Source of the DNA: an uncultured Lachnospiraceae bacterium
GTDB taxonomy: Bacteria; Bacillota; Clostridia; Lachnospirales; Lachnospiraceae
Direction of reading: 5' to 3'
Assembly: GCA_947586255.1 (NCBI GenBank)
Contig: CANPXP010000015.1
Span: 1 to 55,147, forward strand
Length of the DNA stretch: 55,147 bases
The translations under genes were made by a program, and so were the position numbers. The notes under the pieces were generated by a model. It searched no databases. It worked only from the letters and a program-made list of their open reading frames with translations, and had not been told where the DNA came from. Shown here piece after piece: positions 8,299 through 16,164 of the stretch (positions within the stretch are counted from its first letter, which is position 1; every line of letters begins with the position of its first letter).

Positions 8299-9540
8299 CT
8301 ACACGATTCTCCTGACCGTGATGATGCTCCTGTAGGTTGCCGACGTGATCTTGATTCCCGTGCGCTCCGTGCTGGCGTGGACGATCTGTCCGCCCCCTAT
8401 GTAGATGCCGACATGACCGCCGTAGTAGATAATGTCGCCGGGCTGCGCATCGGAGTAGGACACCTCCCGCCCCGCGCTCGCCTGGGCGTAGGAACTTCTG
8501 GGCAGCGAGTAGCCGAAGGCCTGATAGACGGCCATCACGAAACCGGAACAATCCGCTCCGTCTGTCAGGCTGGTTCCTCCCGCACGATACGGATAGCCGA
8601 TATACTTGCACGCAAAGTCGGCGATCTGCTGTCCCTTGCCTCCGCCGGAGGACGATGGTCTCGGCGTCTCTTCCCGCTCTTCCTCATCCGAACCGCCGTC
8701 CTCGCTCTCCGCGTCCGTCCCGCTCGTCTGAGCGGCCAGCAGCGCCTCCTGCCGTTTCCTCTCCTCTTCCTCCTTGCGCTTCCGCTCTTCCTCTTCCTTG
8801 CGTTTGCGCTCCTCCTCTTCCAGCTTCTTAATCTGCGCCGTCTCCTGCTTGATCTTGGCCGTGTAGGCGGCTGCCTCCTGCTTCGCCTTGGAGAGCATGA
8901 CGCCATAGTTCTCGTACTCTTCCTTCTTCTGTGCCAGGACCTCCTCCACGTAGGTCTGCTCCTCTTCCAGCTCCGTCTTGGAGGTCTCCAGCTCCGATTT
9001 TTCCTCCTCCAGCGTATCCTGCAGATCCGCCACCTGCTGTACAGTGGCCTTGTATTCCTCCAGAAGCCCTCTGTCGTACTCGTAGAGCTCCTCCACGTAA
9101 TTGGCCTTGTTCATCATGTCGCCCATGCCGGAGGAGCCGAAGAACATTTCCAGGTAGGAAGCGTCGCCCCGCTCATACATGAAGCGGATGCGGATCTTCA
9201 TGGATTCGTACTGTTCCTCCTGCACGGCAACCGCGGCGTCATAGTCCTGCTGCGTCTGCGCGATGTCGGCCTCCTTGTCGCTGATCGCGTCCTTGATGAG
9301 ATTGATATCGGTCAGCAGCGCCACCATCTCCGCGTCCAGATCGCTGATCTCCTCCTCCACGGCTTCCTGCTCGTCCTCATAGCCGGATATCTTCTTGTTC
9401 ACGCTGTTGAGCTGAGACTGGTTCTGTTTGACGTCCTTCTGCAAATCGGAAATAGTGGTAGCCGATACCGGATCTACCACCGAGAGAAAACATATGAGAG
9501 AGAGCGCCGTACAGATCGCGCGCGCATATTTTCCCTTCAT
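8299..9540 (-). CDS. Secreted NlpC/P60 peptidoglycan endopeptidase with coiled-coil N-terminus
   Basis: A wall hydrolase expected to cut stem-peptide bonds outside the cell. From the ATG at 9540 (AAAGAGG site eight bases upstream) it is 413 residues. Order: signal peptide (MKGKYARAICTALSLICF..., cleavage near SATT), a long coiled coil (about 30-270) ending in a Glu/Arg/Lys-rich repeat, a Ser/Glu linker, and the catalytic domain (about 300-413). The catalytic cysteine is C331 in GADCSGF. The histidine is in HVGIYIGGG, with a third polar residue in QIVHAS. The shape matches the CwlO/PcsB-like group, whose coiled coil is regulated by FtsEX-type complexes. asnS lies 25 bases upstream and a terminator follows. 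Confidence 0.9.
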   Translation of the reverse strand: MKGKYARAICTALSLICFLSVVDPVSATTISDLQKDVKQNQSQLNSVNKKISGYEDEQEAVEEEISDLDAEMVALLTDINLIKDAISDKEADIAQTQQDYDAAVAVQEEQYESMKIRIRFMYERGDASYLEMFFGSSGMGDMMNKANYVEELYEYDRGLLEEYKATVQQVADLQDTLEEEKSELETSKTELEEEQTYVEEVLAQKKEEYENYGVMLSKAKQEAAAYTAKIKQETAQIKKLEEEERKRKEEEERKRKEEEERKRQEALLAAQTSGTDAESEDGGSDEEEREETPRPSSSGGGKGQQIADFACKYIGYPYRAGGTSLTDGADCSGFVMAVYQAFGYSLPRSSYAQASAGREVSYSDAQPGDIIYYGGHVGIYIGGGQIVHASTERTGIKITSATYRSIITVRRIV

Positions 9541-9565
9541 CTTCCGTGCCTCTTTTCCCAACCGA

Positions 9566-10966
9566 TCAGAGTTCGCAGTTATTGACCGTCCTCGGGAAAG
9601 GCACCACATCCCTGATATTGCCCATACCCGTCAGATACATGACGCATCTCTCGAAGCCAAGGCCGAAGCCCGCGTGGCGCACCGATCCGTAGCGTCTCAA
9701 ATCGAGATAGAACTGATAGTCCTGTCTGTCAAGTCCCATCTCGTCCATTCTTCTCTCCAGCGTCGCCAGATCGTCCTCCCTCTGGCTGCCGCCGATGATC
9801 TCGCCGATTCCCGGCACGAGGCAGTCCATAGCCGCAACCGTTTTGCCGTCCTCGTTCAGTTTCATATAGAAAGCCTTGATTTCCTTCGGATAGTCCGTCA
9901 CAAATACGGGACGCTTGAATTCTCTCTCCGTCAGATATCTCTCATGCTCCGTCTGCAGATCACAGCCCCAGGATACCTTGTACTCAAACTCGTCGTTGTG
10001 CTTCTCCAGAATCTTAATGGCGTCCGTGTAGGTCACATGGGCGAAATCGGAATGCAGCACATGATTCAGCCGCTCGATCAGCCCTTTGTCCACGAACTGG
10101 TTAAAGAACTGCATCTCCTCCGGCGCGTTGTCCAGCACATATCGTATCACATGCTTGAGCATCGCCTCGGCCAGAATCATGTCGTCCGTCAGATCGGCAA
10201 AAGCGATCTCCGGCTCAATCATCCAGAACTCCGCCGCGTGCCTCGTCGTGTTGGAGTTCTCCGCGCGGAACGTGGGTCCAAAGGTATACACGTTCTTGAA
10301 AGCGAAGGCGTAAGTCTCCACATTCAGCTGGCCGCTGACCGTCAGATTCGTGGGCTTGCCGAAGAAATCCCGGCTGTAATCCACCTGTCCGTCTTCGGTC
10401 ATCGGCAGATTGTTCAGATCCAGCGTCGTCACCTGGAACATCTCACCCGCGCCCTCACAGTCGCTGCCCGTGATGATCGGCGTGTGCACATACACGAATC
10501 CTCTCTCCTGGAAAAAGGTGTGGATCGCGTAGGCGATCAGCGAGCGCACCCGAAAAACCGCCTGAAAAGTGTTCGTCCGCGGACGCAGATGCGAGATTGT
10601 CCGCAGATACTCGAAACTGTGCCGCTTCTTCTGCAGGGGATAATCCGCCGTGGATTCCCCCTCCACCATAATCTGCGCCGCCTGCATCTCGAACGCCTGC
10701 TTCGCCTGCGGCGTGGCCACAATCTTTCCCCTCGCCACAATGGCGGATCCTACGTTCAATTTGGAAATCGCCTCAAAATTCTCCAGCGAATCGTCGTATA
10801 CCACCTGCAGCGGCTCGAAGAACGTGCCGTCGTTCACCACGATAAACCCGAATGTCTTGGAATCCCGGATGCTTCTCACCCAGCCGCCGACCGTCACCTC
10901 TCTGTCGATATAGTCCGCGGTGCTGCGGTACAATTCTCTCACATCCGTCAAATTCATACTGCCCAT
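9566..10966 (-). CDS. asnS: Asparagine--tRNA ligase
   Basis: Class II aminoacyl-tRNA synthetase charging tRNA-Asn in the cytoplasm. It is 466 residues, the normal length for AsnRS. The N-terminal OB-fold anticodon-binding domain ([24 protein letters not shown]) is followed by class II motif 2 ([20 protein letters not shown]) and motif 3 ([15 protein letters not shown]). I chose the ATG at 10966 because AGGAG lies nine bases upstream. The ATG three codons later is too far from that site. It follows the trigger-factor-like gene by 60 bases with no clear promoter between, so read-through is likely. Confidence 0.96.
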   Translation of the reverse strand: MGSMNLTDVRELYRSTADYIDREVTVGGWVRSIRDSKTFGFIVVNDGTFFEPLQVVYDDSLENFEAISKLNVGSAIVARGKIVATPQAKQAFEMQAAQIMVEGESTADYPLQKKRHSFEYLRTISHLRPRTNTFQAVFRVRSLIAYAIHTFFQERGFVYVHTPIITGSDCEGAGEMFQVTTLDLNNLPMTEDGQVDYSRDFFGKPTNLTVSGQLNVETYAFAFKNVYTFGPTFRAENSNTTRHAAEFWMIEPEIAFADLTDDMILAEAMLKHVIRYVLDNAPEEMQFFNQFVDKGLIERLNHVLHSDFAHVTYTDAIKILEKHNDEFEYKVSWGCDLQTEHERYLTEREFKRPVFVTDYPKEIKAFYMKLNEDGKTVAAMDCLVPGIGEIIGGSQREDDLATLERRMDEMGLDRQDYQFYLDLRRYGSVRHAGFGLGFERCVMYLTGMGNIRDVVPFPRTVNNCEL

Positions 10967-11026
10967 AGCCTGTCGCTCCTTTTCATCCCTTAGTCTGTAC
11001 CTGTCACTGCTCTCTCATGCGTCCGC

Positions 11027-12145
11027 TCAATCTATGGTCGTGGACGTCGCCGTGATTGTGTTGTTCTCTTTCAGAAACGCCATCACGTTGTCACGCATGA
11101 TCTGCTCTTCCAGCATCTGCTCATCGACGTTCTCCAGATATGCCTCCTCGGACTCATAACCGTAGGCTTCCACCCTGCTGTCAATTTCCTCCTGGATCTG
11201 CTCCTCCGTGGGATTGAGTCCTTCGATATCGGCGATCGCCTGATACATGATATACTGCTGCGCGCCCGTCAGCGCGCTGGACTGAAACTGCTCCTGGTAC
11301 GCCGCCTGATCCAATCCATAATAGTTCAGCATGTAATCGTCCAGCGTCATGCCCTGCACCTGCGCCTGAGCGCTCTGTACATCCGTGATGTTCTGCACGA
11401 AGCGTTCCACCATCTCTGCCGGCGGCTCCTTGAAGGTGCAGCCCGCCATAATCGTGTTGGTCAGATCGTTCTCCACAGCCGTCTCAAACTGCAGATCCTC
11501 CTGCTCCTTGAAGCGCCTCGTCAGATCATCTTTCAGCTCCTGCACGGTGGTACAGTTCTCGATGCCCATCGTCTCCCCAACCGTCGCCGCGAACTCATCA
11601 TTCAGCTCCGGGATCACCTGGACGCCGATGCTGTTCACCGTCACCTCGAACACCACAGGCTTGCCCGCCAGATTGGGATCGTTGGGATAGGGGTCCGGAA
11701 AACTCAGATTCAACGACAGCTTGTCTCCCACATTCGCGCCGACCAGGCCTTCCTCGAAGCCGTCGATAAAGCGGTGAGAGCCGATCGTCAGATTCTGCCC
11801 GCTGGCGGTGCCGCCGTCAAACTGCTCCCCGTCGAGATAGCCCGCATAGTCGATATTCACCGTATCGCCCTCTTCCACAGAGCGTCCGGTCACGTCCTCC
11901 ACCGTGGCAAAGCTCGGCAGAAGATAAGACTCGATATAATCGTCCACGATCGCGTCGTTGATCTCCATCTTCTCCTCATTCACCTCGGCGCCCGTGTAGC
12001 TGCCCAGCGTCACATAGTCGGAGGCCTTGATATCCTTGAGATACTCCTTGCTGCCGCAGGCGCACAGAAGTGCGGAGGCAACAAGCGACGCCGACAGGAC
12101 TGCCGCTCTTGCGCCGATTCCTTTTTCTCTCTTTCCGTTTTTCAT
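11027..12145 (-). CDS. Trigger-factor-like peptidyl-prolyl isomerase lipoprotein
   Basis: Predicted extracytoplasmic folding factor. The N-terminus is a lipoprotein signal (ALLCACGSKE, with the acylated Cys after LCA). About residues 85-180 form an FKBP-type isomerase (GDTVNIDYAGYLDGEQFDGG, then FIDGFEEGLVGANVGD). The rest resembles the helical chaperone arm of trigger factor. The ribosome-binding N-domain of true trigger factor is absent, as expected for an exported protein. Of three clustered ATG codons I favour 12145, where GGAG is six bases upstream, giving 372 residues. Surface-exposed, acid-rich C-terminal repeats (EEQIQEEIDSRVEAYGY) are notable. It may head a transcript with asnS and the NlpC/P60 gene. 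Confidence 0.85.
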   Translation of the reverse strand: MKNGKREKGIGARAAVLSASLVASALLCACGSKEYLKDIKASDYVTLGSYTGAEVNEEKMEINDAIVDDYIESYLLPSFATVEDVTGRSVEEGDTVNIDYAGYLDGEQFDGGTASGQNLTIGSHRFIDGFEEGLVGANVGDKLSLNLSFPDPYPNDPNLAGKPVVFEVTVNSIGVQVIPELNDEFAATVGETMGIENCTTVQELKDDLTRRFKEQEDLQFETAVENDLTNTIMAGCTFKEPPAEMVERFVQNITDVQSAQAQVQGMTLDDYMLNYYGLDQAAYQEQFQSSALTGAQQYIMYQAIADIEGLNPTEEQIQEEIDSRVEAYGYESEEAYLENVDEQMLEEQIMRDNVMAFLKENNTITATSTTID

Positions 12146-12251
12146 CATTCTCTCCATTTCTCTCTGTTTTTTATGTCAAAAATAACTTCAATGCCGCCCC
12201 TCATGGCCGCCCGCGACGCTTTTGCATCCGCAGACATGCCCACATTAAATT

Positions 12252-12280
12252 ATCATATCACAAACGCTTCTTTGTTTAAA
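12252..12280 (-). promoter_or_regulatory. Candidate promoter of the trigger-factor-like gene
   Basis: On the minus strand TTTAAA (12275-12280) and TATGAT (12252-12257) are 17 bases apart, about 100 bases ahead of the start. It is divergent from the promoter at 12288-12316, leaving only seven bases between the two -35 boxes. Confidence 0.45.
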
Positions 12281-12287
12281 GTATTTC

Positions 12288-12316
12288 TTGCTTAAAGCCC
12301 GAATCAATGATAAAAT
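12288..12316 (+). promoter_or_regulatory. Promoter of the 158-residue membrane protein gene
   Basis: TTGCTT (12288-12293) and TAAAAT (12311-12316) are spaced by 17 bases. The gene's GGAGGTGG site and ATG follow about 25 bases after the expected start of transcription. Confidence 0.6.
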
Positions 12317-12352
12317 ATTTCTTGCATGCTATAGATTTTTGGAGGTGGTTCC

Positions 12353-12829
12353 ATGAATACGGTAACGATTGTCTTGTTGGTAATTCTGGCAATTTTGGTC
12401 ATTGCTGTAGTCGCGCTGTATTTCCTCGGCAAGAAAGCGCAGAAGAAACAGGGCGAACAGCAGGCGCAGATCGATGCCATGAAGCAGACGGTTTCCATGC
12501 TGATCATAGATAAGAAACGGATGAAGCTGAAAGATGCGGGACTACCGCAGATGGTCGTCGACCAGACGCCGAAATGGGCGCGCAACTCCAAGCTGCCCGT
12601 CGTCAAGGCCAAAGTCGGCCCGCAGGTAATGTCCCTGATCTGTGATGAGAAGATCTTCGACTCCGTCCCTGTCAAAAAAGAAGTCAAGGCCGTTGTCAGC
12701 GGCATCTATATCACGGACGTCAAGGGACTGCACGGCAAGAACGTCGTTGTCGAGAAGAAGAAAAAGAGCAAATTCAAGCAGTTTGTGGAGCGCGCGCAGG
12801 AAAAAGCCGGCGCAAAGCCGGTCAAGTAG
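12353..12829 (+). CDS. Single-pass membrane protein, basic cytoplasmic domain, function unknown
   Basis: A 158-residue protein with a GGAGGTGG ribosome site. One N-terminal helix (TVTIVLLVILAILVIAVVALYF, residues 3-24) is followed by KKAQKK, which places the remaining ~130 residues in the cytoplasm. That part holds a short coiled coil (about 28-45), a probable small beta-rich domain (about 60-130) and a lysine-rich end (KKKKSKFKQF). I recognise no family beyond a conserved clostridial unknown. The last eight bases overlap the convergent DUF1934 gene, so no terminator separates them. Confidence 0.8.
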   Translation: MNTVTIVLLVILAILVIAVVALYFLGKKAQKKQGEQQAQIDAMKQTVSMLIIDKKRMKLKDAGLPQMVVDQTPKWARNSKLPVVKAKVGPQVMSLICDEKIFDSVPVKKEVKAVVSGIYITDVKGLHGKNVVVEKKKKSKFKQFVERAQEKAGAKPVK

Positions 12830-13250
12830 CGGAGCGGATGTCCATGATCATATGGCAGTCGGACAGAAACGCGCCGTCTGCCTCCAGAGTATAATCCACC
12901 TCGACGACGATGCGTTCTTCGCACTGCGTCAACCGGATTTTCATTGTATGGATTCCCATGAGAATCTGACCGAACGGTGTCTGATAAGCGGTCAGATTCT
13001 TTTTGTTTTCCTGAAAAACCATATGCGCGCTCACAGCGCCGTCCCGCGTCACTTCCACGGTTTCCGCGTCGAATTTCAGCCTGCTCTTAACGGGCTGCGC
13101 AATCCCTTCCACAGTCTCCTCGCAGAGTACATAGTGCCTGCCGTTTCTTTGGTAGTAGTCCCCCCGCAGAACCGTCTCAATCTGACCGTCACCCTCGCTG
13201 TTTGGACCTGACTGCAGCCCGCGGAGCGTCACGACAACCTCTTTCGTCAT
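12822..13250 (-). CDS. DUF1934 (YwiB-like) beta-barrel protein
   Basis: A 142-residue protein matching the shape of the YwiB/DUF1934 family: small, soluble, beta-rich and lipocalin-like, with function unknown. Typical features are VVVTLRGLQ near the start, the FGQILMGIHTMKI strand and the ending DCHMIMDIR. It sits 28 bases after murI on the same strand, and linkage to wall or translation genes is common for this family. Its 3' end overlaps the convergent membrane-protein gene by eight bases. Confidence 0.8.
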   Translation of the reverse strand: MTKEVVVTLRGLQSGPNSEGDGQIETVLRGDYYQRNGRHYVLCEETVEGIAQPVKSRLKFDAETVEVTRDGAVSAHMVFQENKKNLTAYQTPFGQILMGIHTMKIRLTQCEERIVVEVDYTLEADGAFLSDCHMIMDIRSAT

Positions 13251-13278
13251 AAAGAACCTTCCTCAAATCCCAGCCGAT

Positions 13279-14112
13279 CTAATACTCGTCGATATTGATT
13301 ACTTTCGCCGACAGAATCCCGTATGTCAAAATCGAATTGGCAAATTTCTGAAATTTGTCCGCGGCGTCGCTGACAAAGAAGCGGTACAGTTCCGTCCCCA
13401 GGCCGGGCCTGTGGCCGCTCTCAAGACCTTTCTCCTGCAGAAGCCTTTTGAGCTCTCTCGCCGTCTCGTAGGCGGGGTTGACAAGCGTCACACTGTCCCC
13501 CATAATCCTGCCGATCGTGGAGCGTATGATCGGATAGTGCGTGCACCCCAGAATCAGTGTGTCGATTCCCACGTCGATCAGCTCCGCGAGATACCGCCCC
13601 GCGATTTCGTCCGTCACCGGATCCTCCCACAGCCCTTCCTCCACCAGCGGCACGAAGAGCGGGCACGCCTTGCTGAGTACCATGGCGTCGCAGTCCTGTT
13701 CTTTTATGTACCGGCTGTAGATGCCGCTGCCGATGGTCGCCTCCGTGGCGATCACGCCGATCTTGTTGTTCCGGGTCGCGGCGATCGCGGCCCTCGCCCC
13801 CGGTCTGACCACATCGATGATCGGCAGATCCATCTCCTGCTCCAGCGCTTCGACCGCGCAGGAGCTGGCGCTGTTGCACGCGATCACGATCGCCTTGACA
13901 TTCTGCGTCTGCAGAAAGTGCGCGATCTGTCTGGAAAATCTGGTAATCGTCTCCGGCGACTTGCTGCCGTAAGGCACCCGCGCCGTATCTCCGAAATATA
14001 CGATTCTCTCATTGGGAAGCTGCCGCATAATCTCTCTCGCCACGGTCAGCCCGCCCACACCCGAATCAAAGACGCCTATCGGTCTGTCCCGCATTTGTTC
14101 CTGCTCGCCCAT
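13279..14112 (-). CDS. murI: Glutamate racemase
   Basis: Makes D-glutamate from L-glutamate for the second residue of the peptidoglycan stem peptide. The two catalytic cysteines are visible in IACNSASS and LGCTHYP. The substrate loop is GVFDSGVGGLTV and the DTARVPYG motif is intact. Several ATG codons lie near the start. I favour 14112 because GGAG is six bases upstream, giving 277 residues. Starts at 14124 and 14094 are possible. The gene follows a small membrane protein by 16 bases and precedes the DUF1934 gene, forming a likely minus-strand operon. Confidence 0.95.
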   Translation of the reverse strand: MGEQEQMRDRPIGVFDSGVGGLTVAREIMRQLPNERIVYFGDTARVPYGSKSPETITRFSRQIAHFLQTQNVKAIVIACNSASSCAVEALEQEMDLPIIDVVRPGARAAIAATRNNKIGVIATEATIGSGIYSRYIKEQDCDAMVLSKACPLFVPLVEEGLWEDPVTDEIAGRYLAELIDVGIDTLILGCTHYPIIRSTIGRIMGDSVTLVNPAYETARELKRLLQEKGLESGHRPGLGTELYRFFVSDAADKFQKFANSILTYGILSAKVINIDEY

Positions 14113-14128
14113 ACGAATCTCCATTCTG

Positions 14129-14416
14129 TCACCGTCTCTCTATTTTTTGCCCGAGCCACTCTAAGAGCCTGCTTCCGATCACGATCTCATCGCCGGACGC
14201 CCGGAGAATGCCTCCCGCCTCATCACTTTCACCTTCCGCGGACGCCTCTTTGCCGTCGCCGTCCCCGACCGCCACATACGTTCCGTCCGCAAAATACAGC
14301 TGCGGATACAGGACAGCCCACCACGTACAGGCGAGCACGCCGAGCACCGCCGTCCGCAGGCGCAGGCTGCAGCACATCCCCGCCCAAGCCCGCTTCATCA
14401 TTCCCGCAAAAAACAT
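14129..14416 (-). CDS. Small single-pass membrane protein between gntR and murI
   Basis: I set the start at the ATG at 14416 (MFFAGMMKRAWAG) because GGAAGGAG lies about nine bases upstream. This gives 95 residues. A hydrophobic segment (about residues 20-43, RTAVLGVLACTWWAVLYPQL) is followed by a ~50-residue acidic, glycine-rich external part (DGDGKEASAEGESDEAGG) that ends in a more structured stretch (DEIVIGSRLLEWLGQKI). No known family. Its position suggests a wall-related or regulatory accessory role, which is inference only. Confidence 0.6.
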   Translation of the reverse strand: MFFAGMMKRAWAGMCCSLRLRTAVLGVLACTWWAVLYPQLYFADGTYVAVGDGDGKEASAEGESDEAGGILRASGDEIVIGSRLLEWLGQKIERR

Positions 14417-14496
14417 TCCGCCACACTCCTTCCCAACGGGCAGTCTCGCCACCGCCGTCTATAAGAAGTGTATCCGTTATTTTGCGCTCTATACAG

Positions 14497-15198
14497 TCAC
14501 TGTCTTTTCTTTCCCGCCTGCTGCCCCTGCTCTAATCTGATCTGGCGGATAATGGACTTCTCCTGATTGTCGATGTGGAGTCTGGCAGTCTCGGCCGCCC
14601 GCTCTTTATCCCGTCCGACAATGCTCTCATAGATAATTCTATGCTCCTCAATCAGACTGTCATGCTGGTTTTCATCCTTGATATACTCAAAACGGTAGCG
14701 GTACATCTGCTCCGAAAGGTTATTGATCAGCTGGACCAGCCGCTGATTGCCGGTGGCCTGTACGATAATGTCGTGGAACGCGACGTCCGCTTTGGCGATA
14801 ACGGTGGCGTCCTTCGTCTCCGTCGCGCGCGCGAACTCGTCGCACGCTTTTCCGAGCTGCCGCTCCTCCTCCGGGCTGATCCGGTCGCAGGCTAGCTCCA
14901 CGCAAAGCGCATCCAACGCGCGCCGCACCTCCAGCACATCCTTCAGGCTCTTCTCCGTAATCTGCGCGACCTCCGCGCCCCGGCGCGGAATCATAATCAC
15001 CAGCCCCTCCAGCTCCAGCTTGCGGATCGCTTCCCTGATGGGCGTCCTGCTGACGCCAAGGCGGTTCGCCAGATGAATTTCCATCAGGCGCTCGCCGGGC
15101 TTCAGCTCCCCCGTGAGAATCGCCTTGCGCAGCGTATTAAACACAACGTCGCGCAGAGGAAGTACCTCATCCATCTTCATATCATAATAATCGCCCAT
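14497..15198 (-). CDS. GntR-family regulator, FadR/FCD subfamily
   Basis: A 233-residue transcription factor. The N-terminal winged helix (about residues 10-75) has the family signature LKPGERLMEIHLANRLGVSRTPIREAIRKLELEGLV in pieces. The C-terminal helical FCD effector domain carries likely metal ligands (DVAFHDIIVQATGN, EEHRIIYESI, ARLHIDNQE). The start at 15198 has GAGAGG seven bases upstream. The extension to 15225 overlaps ispE and lacks a site. It follows ispE by 13 bases, a pairing known from other clostridia. A palindrome fitting this family lies in the ispE promoter, so autoregulation together with ispE is likely. The effector is unknown. Confidence 0.92.
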   Translation of the reverse strand: MGDYYDMKMDEVLPLRDVVFNTLRKAILTGELKPGERLMEIHLANRLGVSRTPIREAIRKLELEGLVIMIPRRGAEVAQITEKSLKDVLEVRRALDALCVELACDRISPEEERQLGKACDEFARATETKDATVIAKADVAFHDIIVQATGNQRLVQLINNLSEQMYRYRFEYIKDENQHDSLIEEHRIIYESIVGRDKERAAETARLHIDNQEKSIIRQIRLEQGQQAGKKRQ

Positions 15199-15211
15199 AC
15201 CGCTACCTCTC

Positions 15212-16087
15212 TCACTCTGCCCCACCGCCGCAGAACGTCGTCACAAAGATCTGTTTCGCCAAATGTCCGTCAGCCACGGCCTGCGCCGCGCTCTCGGCCT
15301 GCCCGCGCTCTCTGAATATACCGAACACGGAGGGCCCGCTGCCGCTCATCAGGGCATTCTCGGCGCCCATGCGCCGCAGGAGTTCCTTGATGCGCTCTAT
15401 CACCGGATACTCCCTGGCCGTGACCGTCTCCAGCACATTGCCCAGTCTGTCCGTGATTCCCTTGAGGTTTCCTGCCCGCAGCGCCTCAGCCATACCGTCT
15501 ATATCGGGGTGATATGTCAGCCTGTCCGCGTGGAGATTGCCGTACACGAAAGCCGTAGATACGTTGATATCCGGTTTCGCGACGACGAGAAAGCACGCCG
15601 GCGGCGCCGGAAGCGGCGTCAGAATTTCGCCGATCCCCTCCGAGAGCATCGTGCCGCCCGCCAGACAATAGGGGATATCCGCCCCCAACTTCACGCCCAG
15701 CCGCTGCAGCTCCTCCAGAGAGTATCCCATCTGATACAACTCGTTCAGCCCGTGCATGGTCGCGGCCGCGTCGGCGCTCCCGCCCGCCATGCCCGCGGCA
15801 ATCGGAATGCGCTTGGTCAGCGTCACCCTGACGCCCCGCTCGATTCCCCGCTCCCTCAGCAGCAGATCCGCCGCCCGCCAGATCAGGTTGTCGCTGCCTG
15901 CGGGAAGCTCCGCGCTGTCGATTCGTATCTCGATCCCGGGTTCTTCCGTTCTCTCGAACAGCAGATCGTCACAGATCGCAACTGTCTGCATGATCATCTT
16001 GAGTTCATGATAGCCGTCCTCCCTGCGCCTGAGTACGTCCAGACCGAGATTGATCTTCGCATATGCCTTGCGGGAAATTCGCTCCAT
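15212..16087 (-). CDS. ispE: 4-diphosphocytidyl-2-C-methyl-D-erythritol kinase
   Basis: Fourth enzyme of the MEP isoprenoid pathway: it phosphorylates CDP-methylerythritol with ATP in the cytoplasm. The GHMP-kinase glycine loop is PIAAGMAGGSADAAATM, and the N-terminal KINLGLDVLRRREDGYHEL block carries the family lysine and histidine. The ATG at 16087 has AGGAGG six bases upstream and gives 291 residues, the usual length. The extension to 16120 lies in the promoter/operator region. It heads the ispE-gntR pair. Confidence 0.95.
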   Translation of the reverse strand: MERISRKAYAKINLGLDVLRRREDGYHELKMIMQTVAICDDLLFERTEEPGIEIRIDSAELPAGSDNLIWRAADLLLRERGIERGVRVTLTKRIPIAAGMAGGSADAAATMHGLNELYQMGYSLEELQRLGVKLGADIPYCLAGGTMLSEGIGEILTPLPAPPACFLVVAKPDINVSTAFVYGNLHADRLTYHPDIDGMAEALRAGNLKGITDRLGNVLETVTAREYPVIERIKELLRRMGAENALMSGSGPSVFGIFRERGQAESAAQAVADGHLAKQIFVTTFCGGGAE

Positions 16088-16109
16088 AGCCGCCTCCTGT
16101 AAATTGTAC

Positions 16110-16146
16110 TTTGTATACAAAATTCATTGTACTTTATTATATACAA
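16110..16146 (-). promoter_or_regulatory. Palindromic operator at the ispE-gntR promoter
   Basis: A perfect 12-base palindrome TTTGTATACAAA (16110-16121) lies just downstream of the start of transcription. A second, spaced pair of the same half-sites (TTGTA at 16127-16131 and TACAA at 16142-16146) brackets the -10 box, and another TTGTA sits at 16104-16108. FCD-type GntR regulators usually bind short palindromes of T-x-G-T ... A-C-x-A form. The gntR product of this operon is the obvious candidate, with repression the expected outcome. Confidence 0.55.
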
Positions 16147-16164
16147 TCCGTATGCTTTCGTCAA
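16136..16164 (-). promoter_or_regulatory. Promoter of ispE-gntR
   Basis: TTGACG (16159-16164) and a perfect TATAAT (16136-16141) with 17-base spacing on the minus strand. The -35 box overlaps the stop codon of the upstream gene. Confidence 0.72.
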
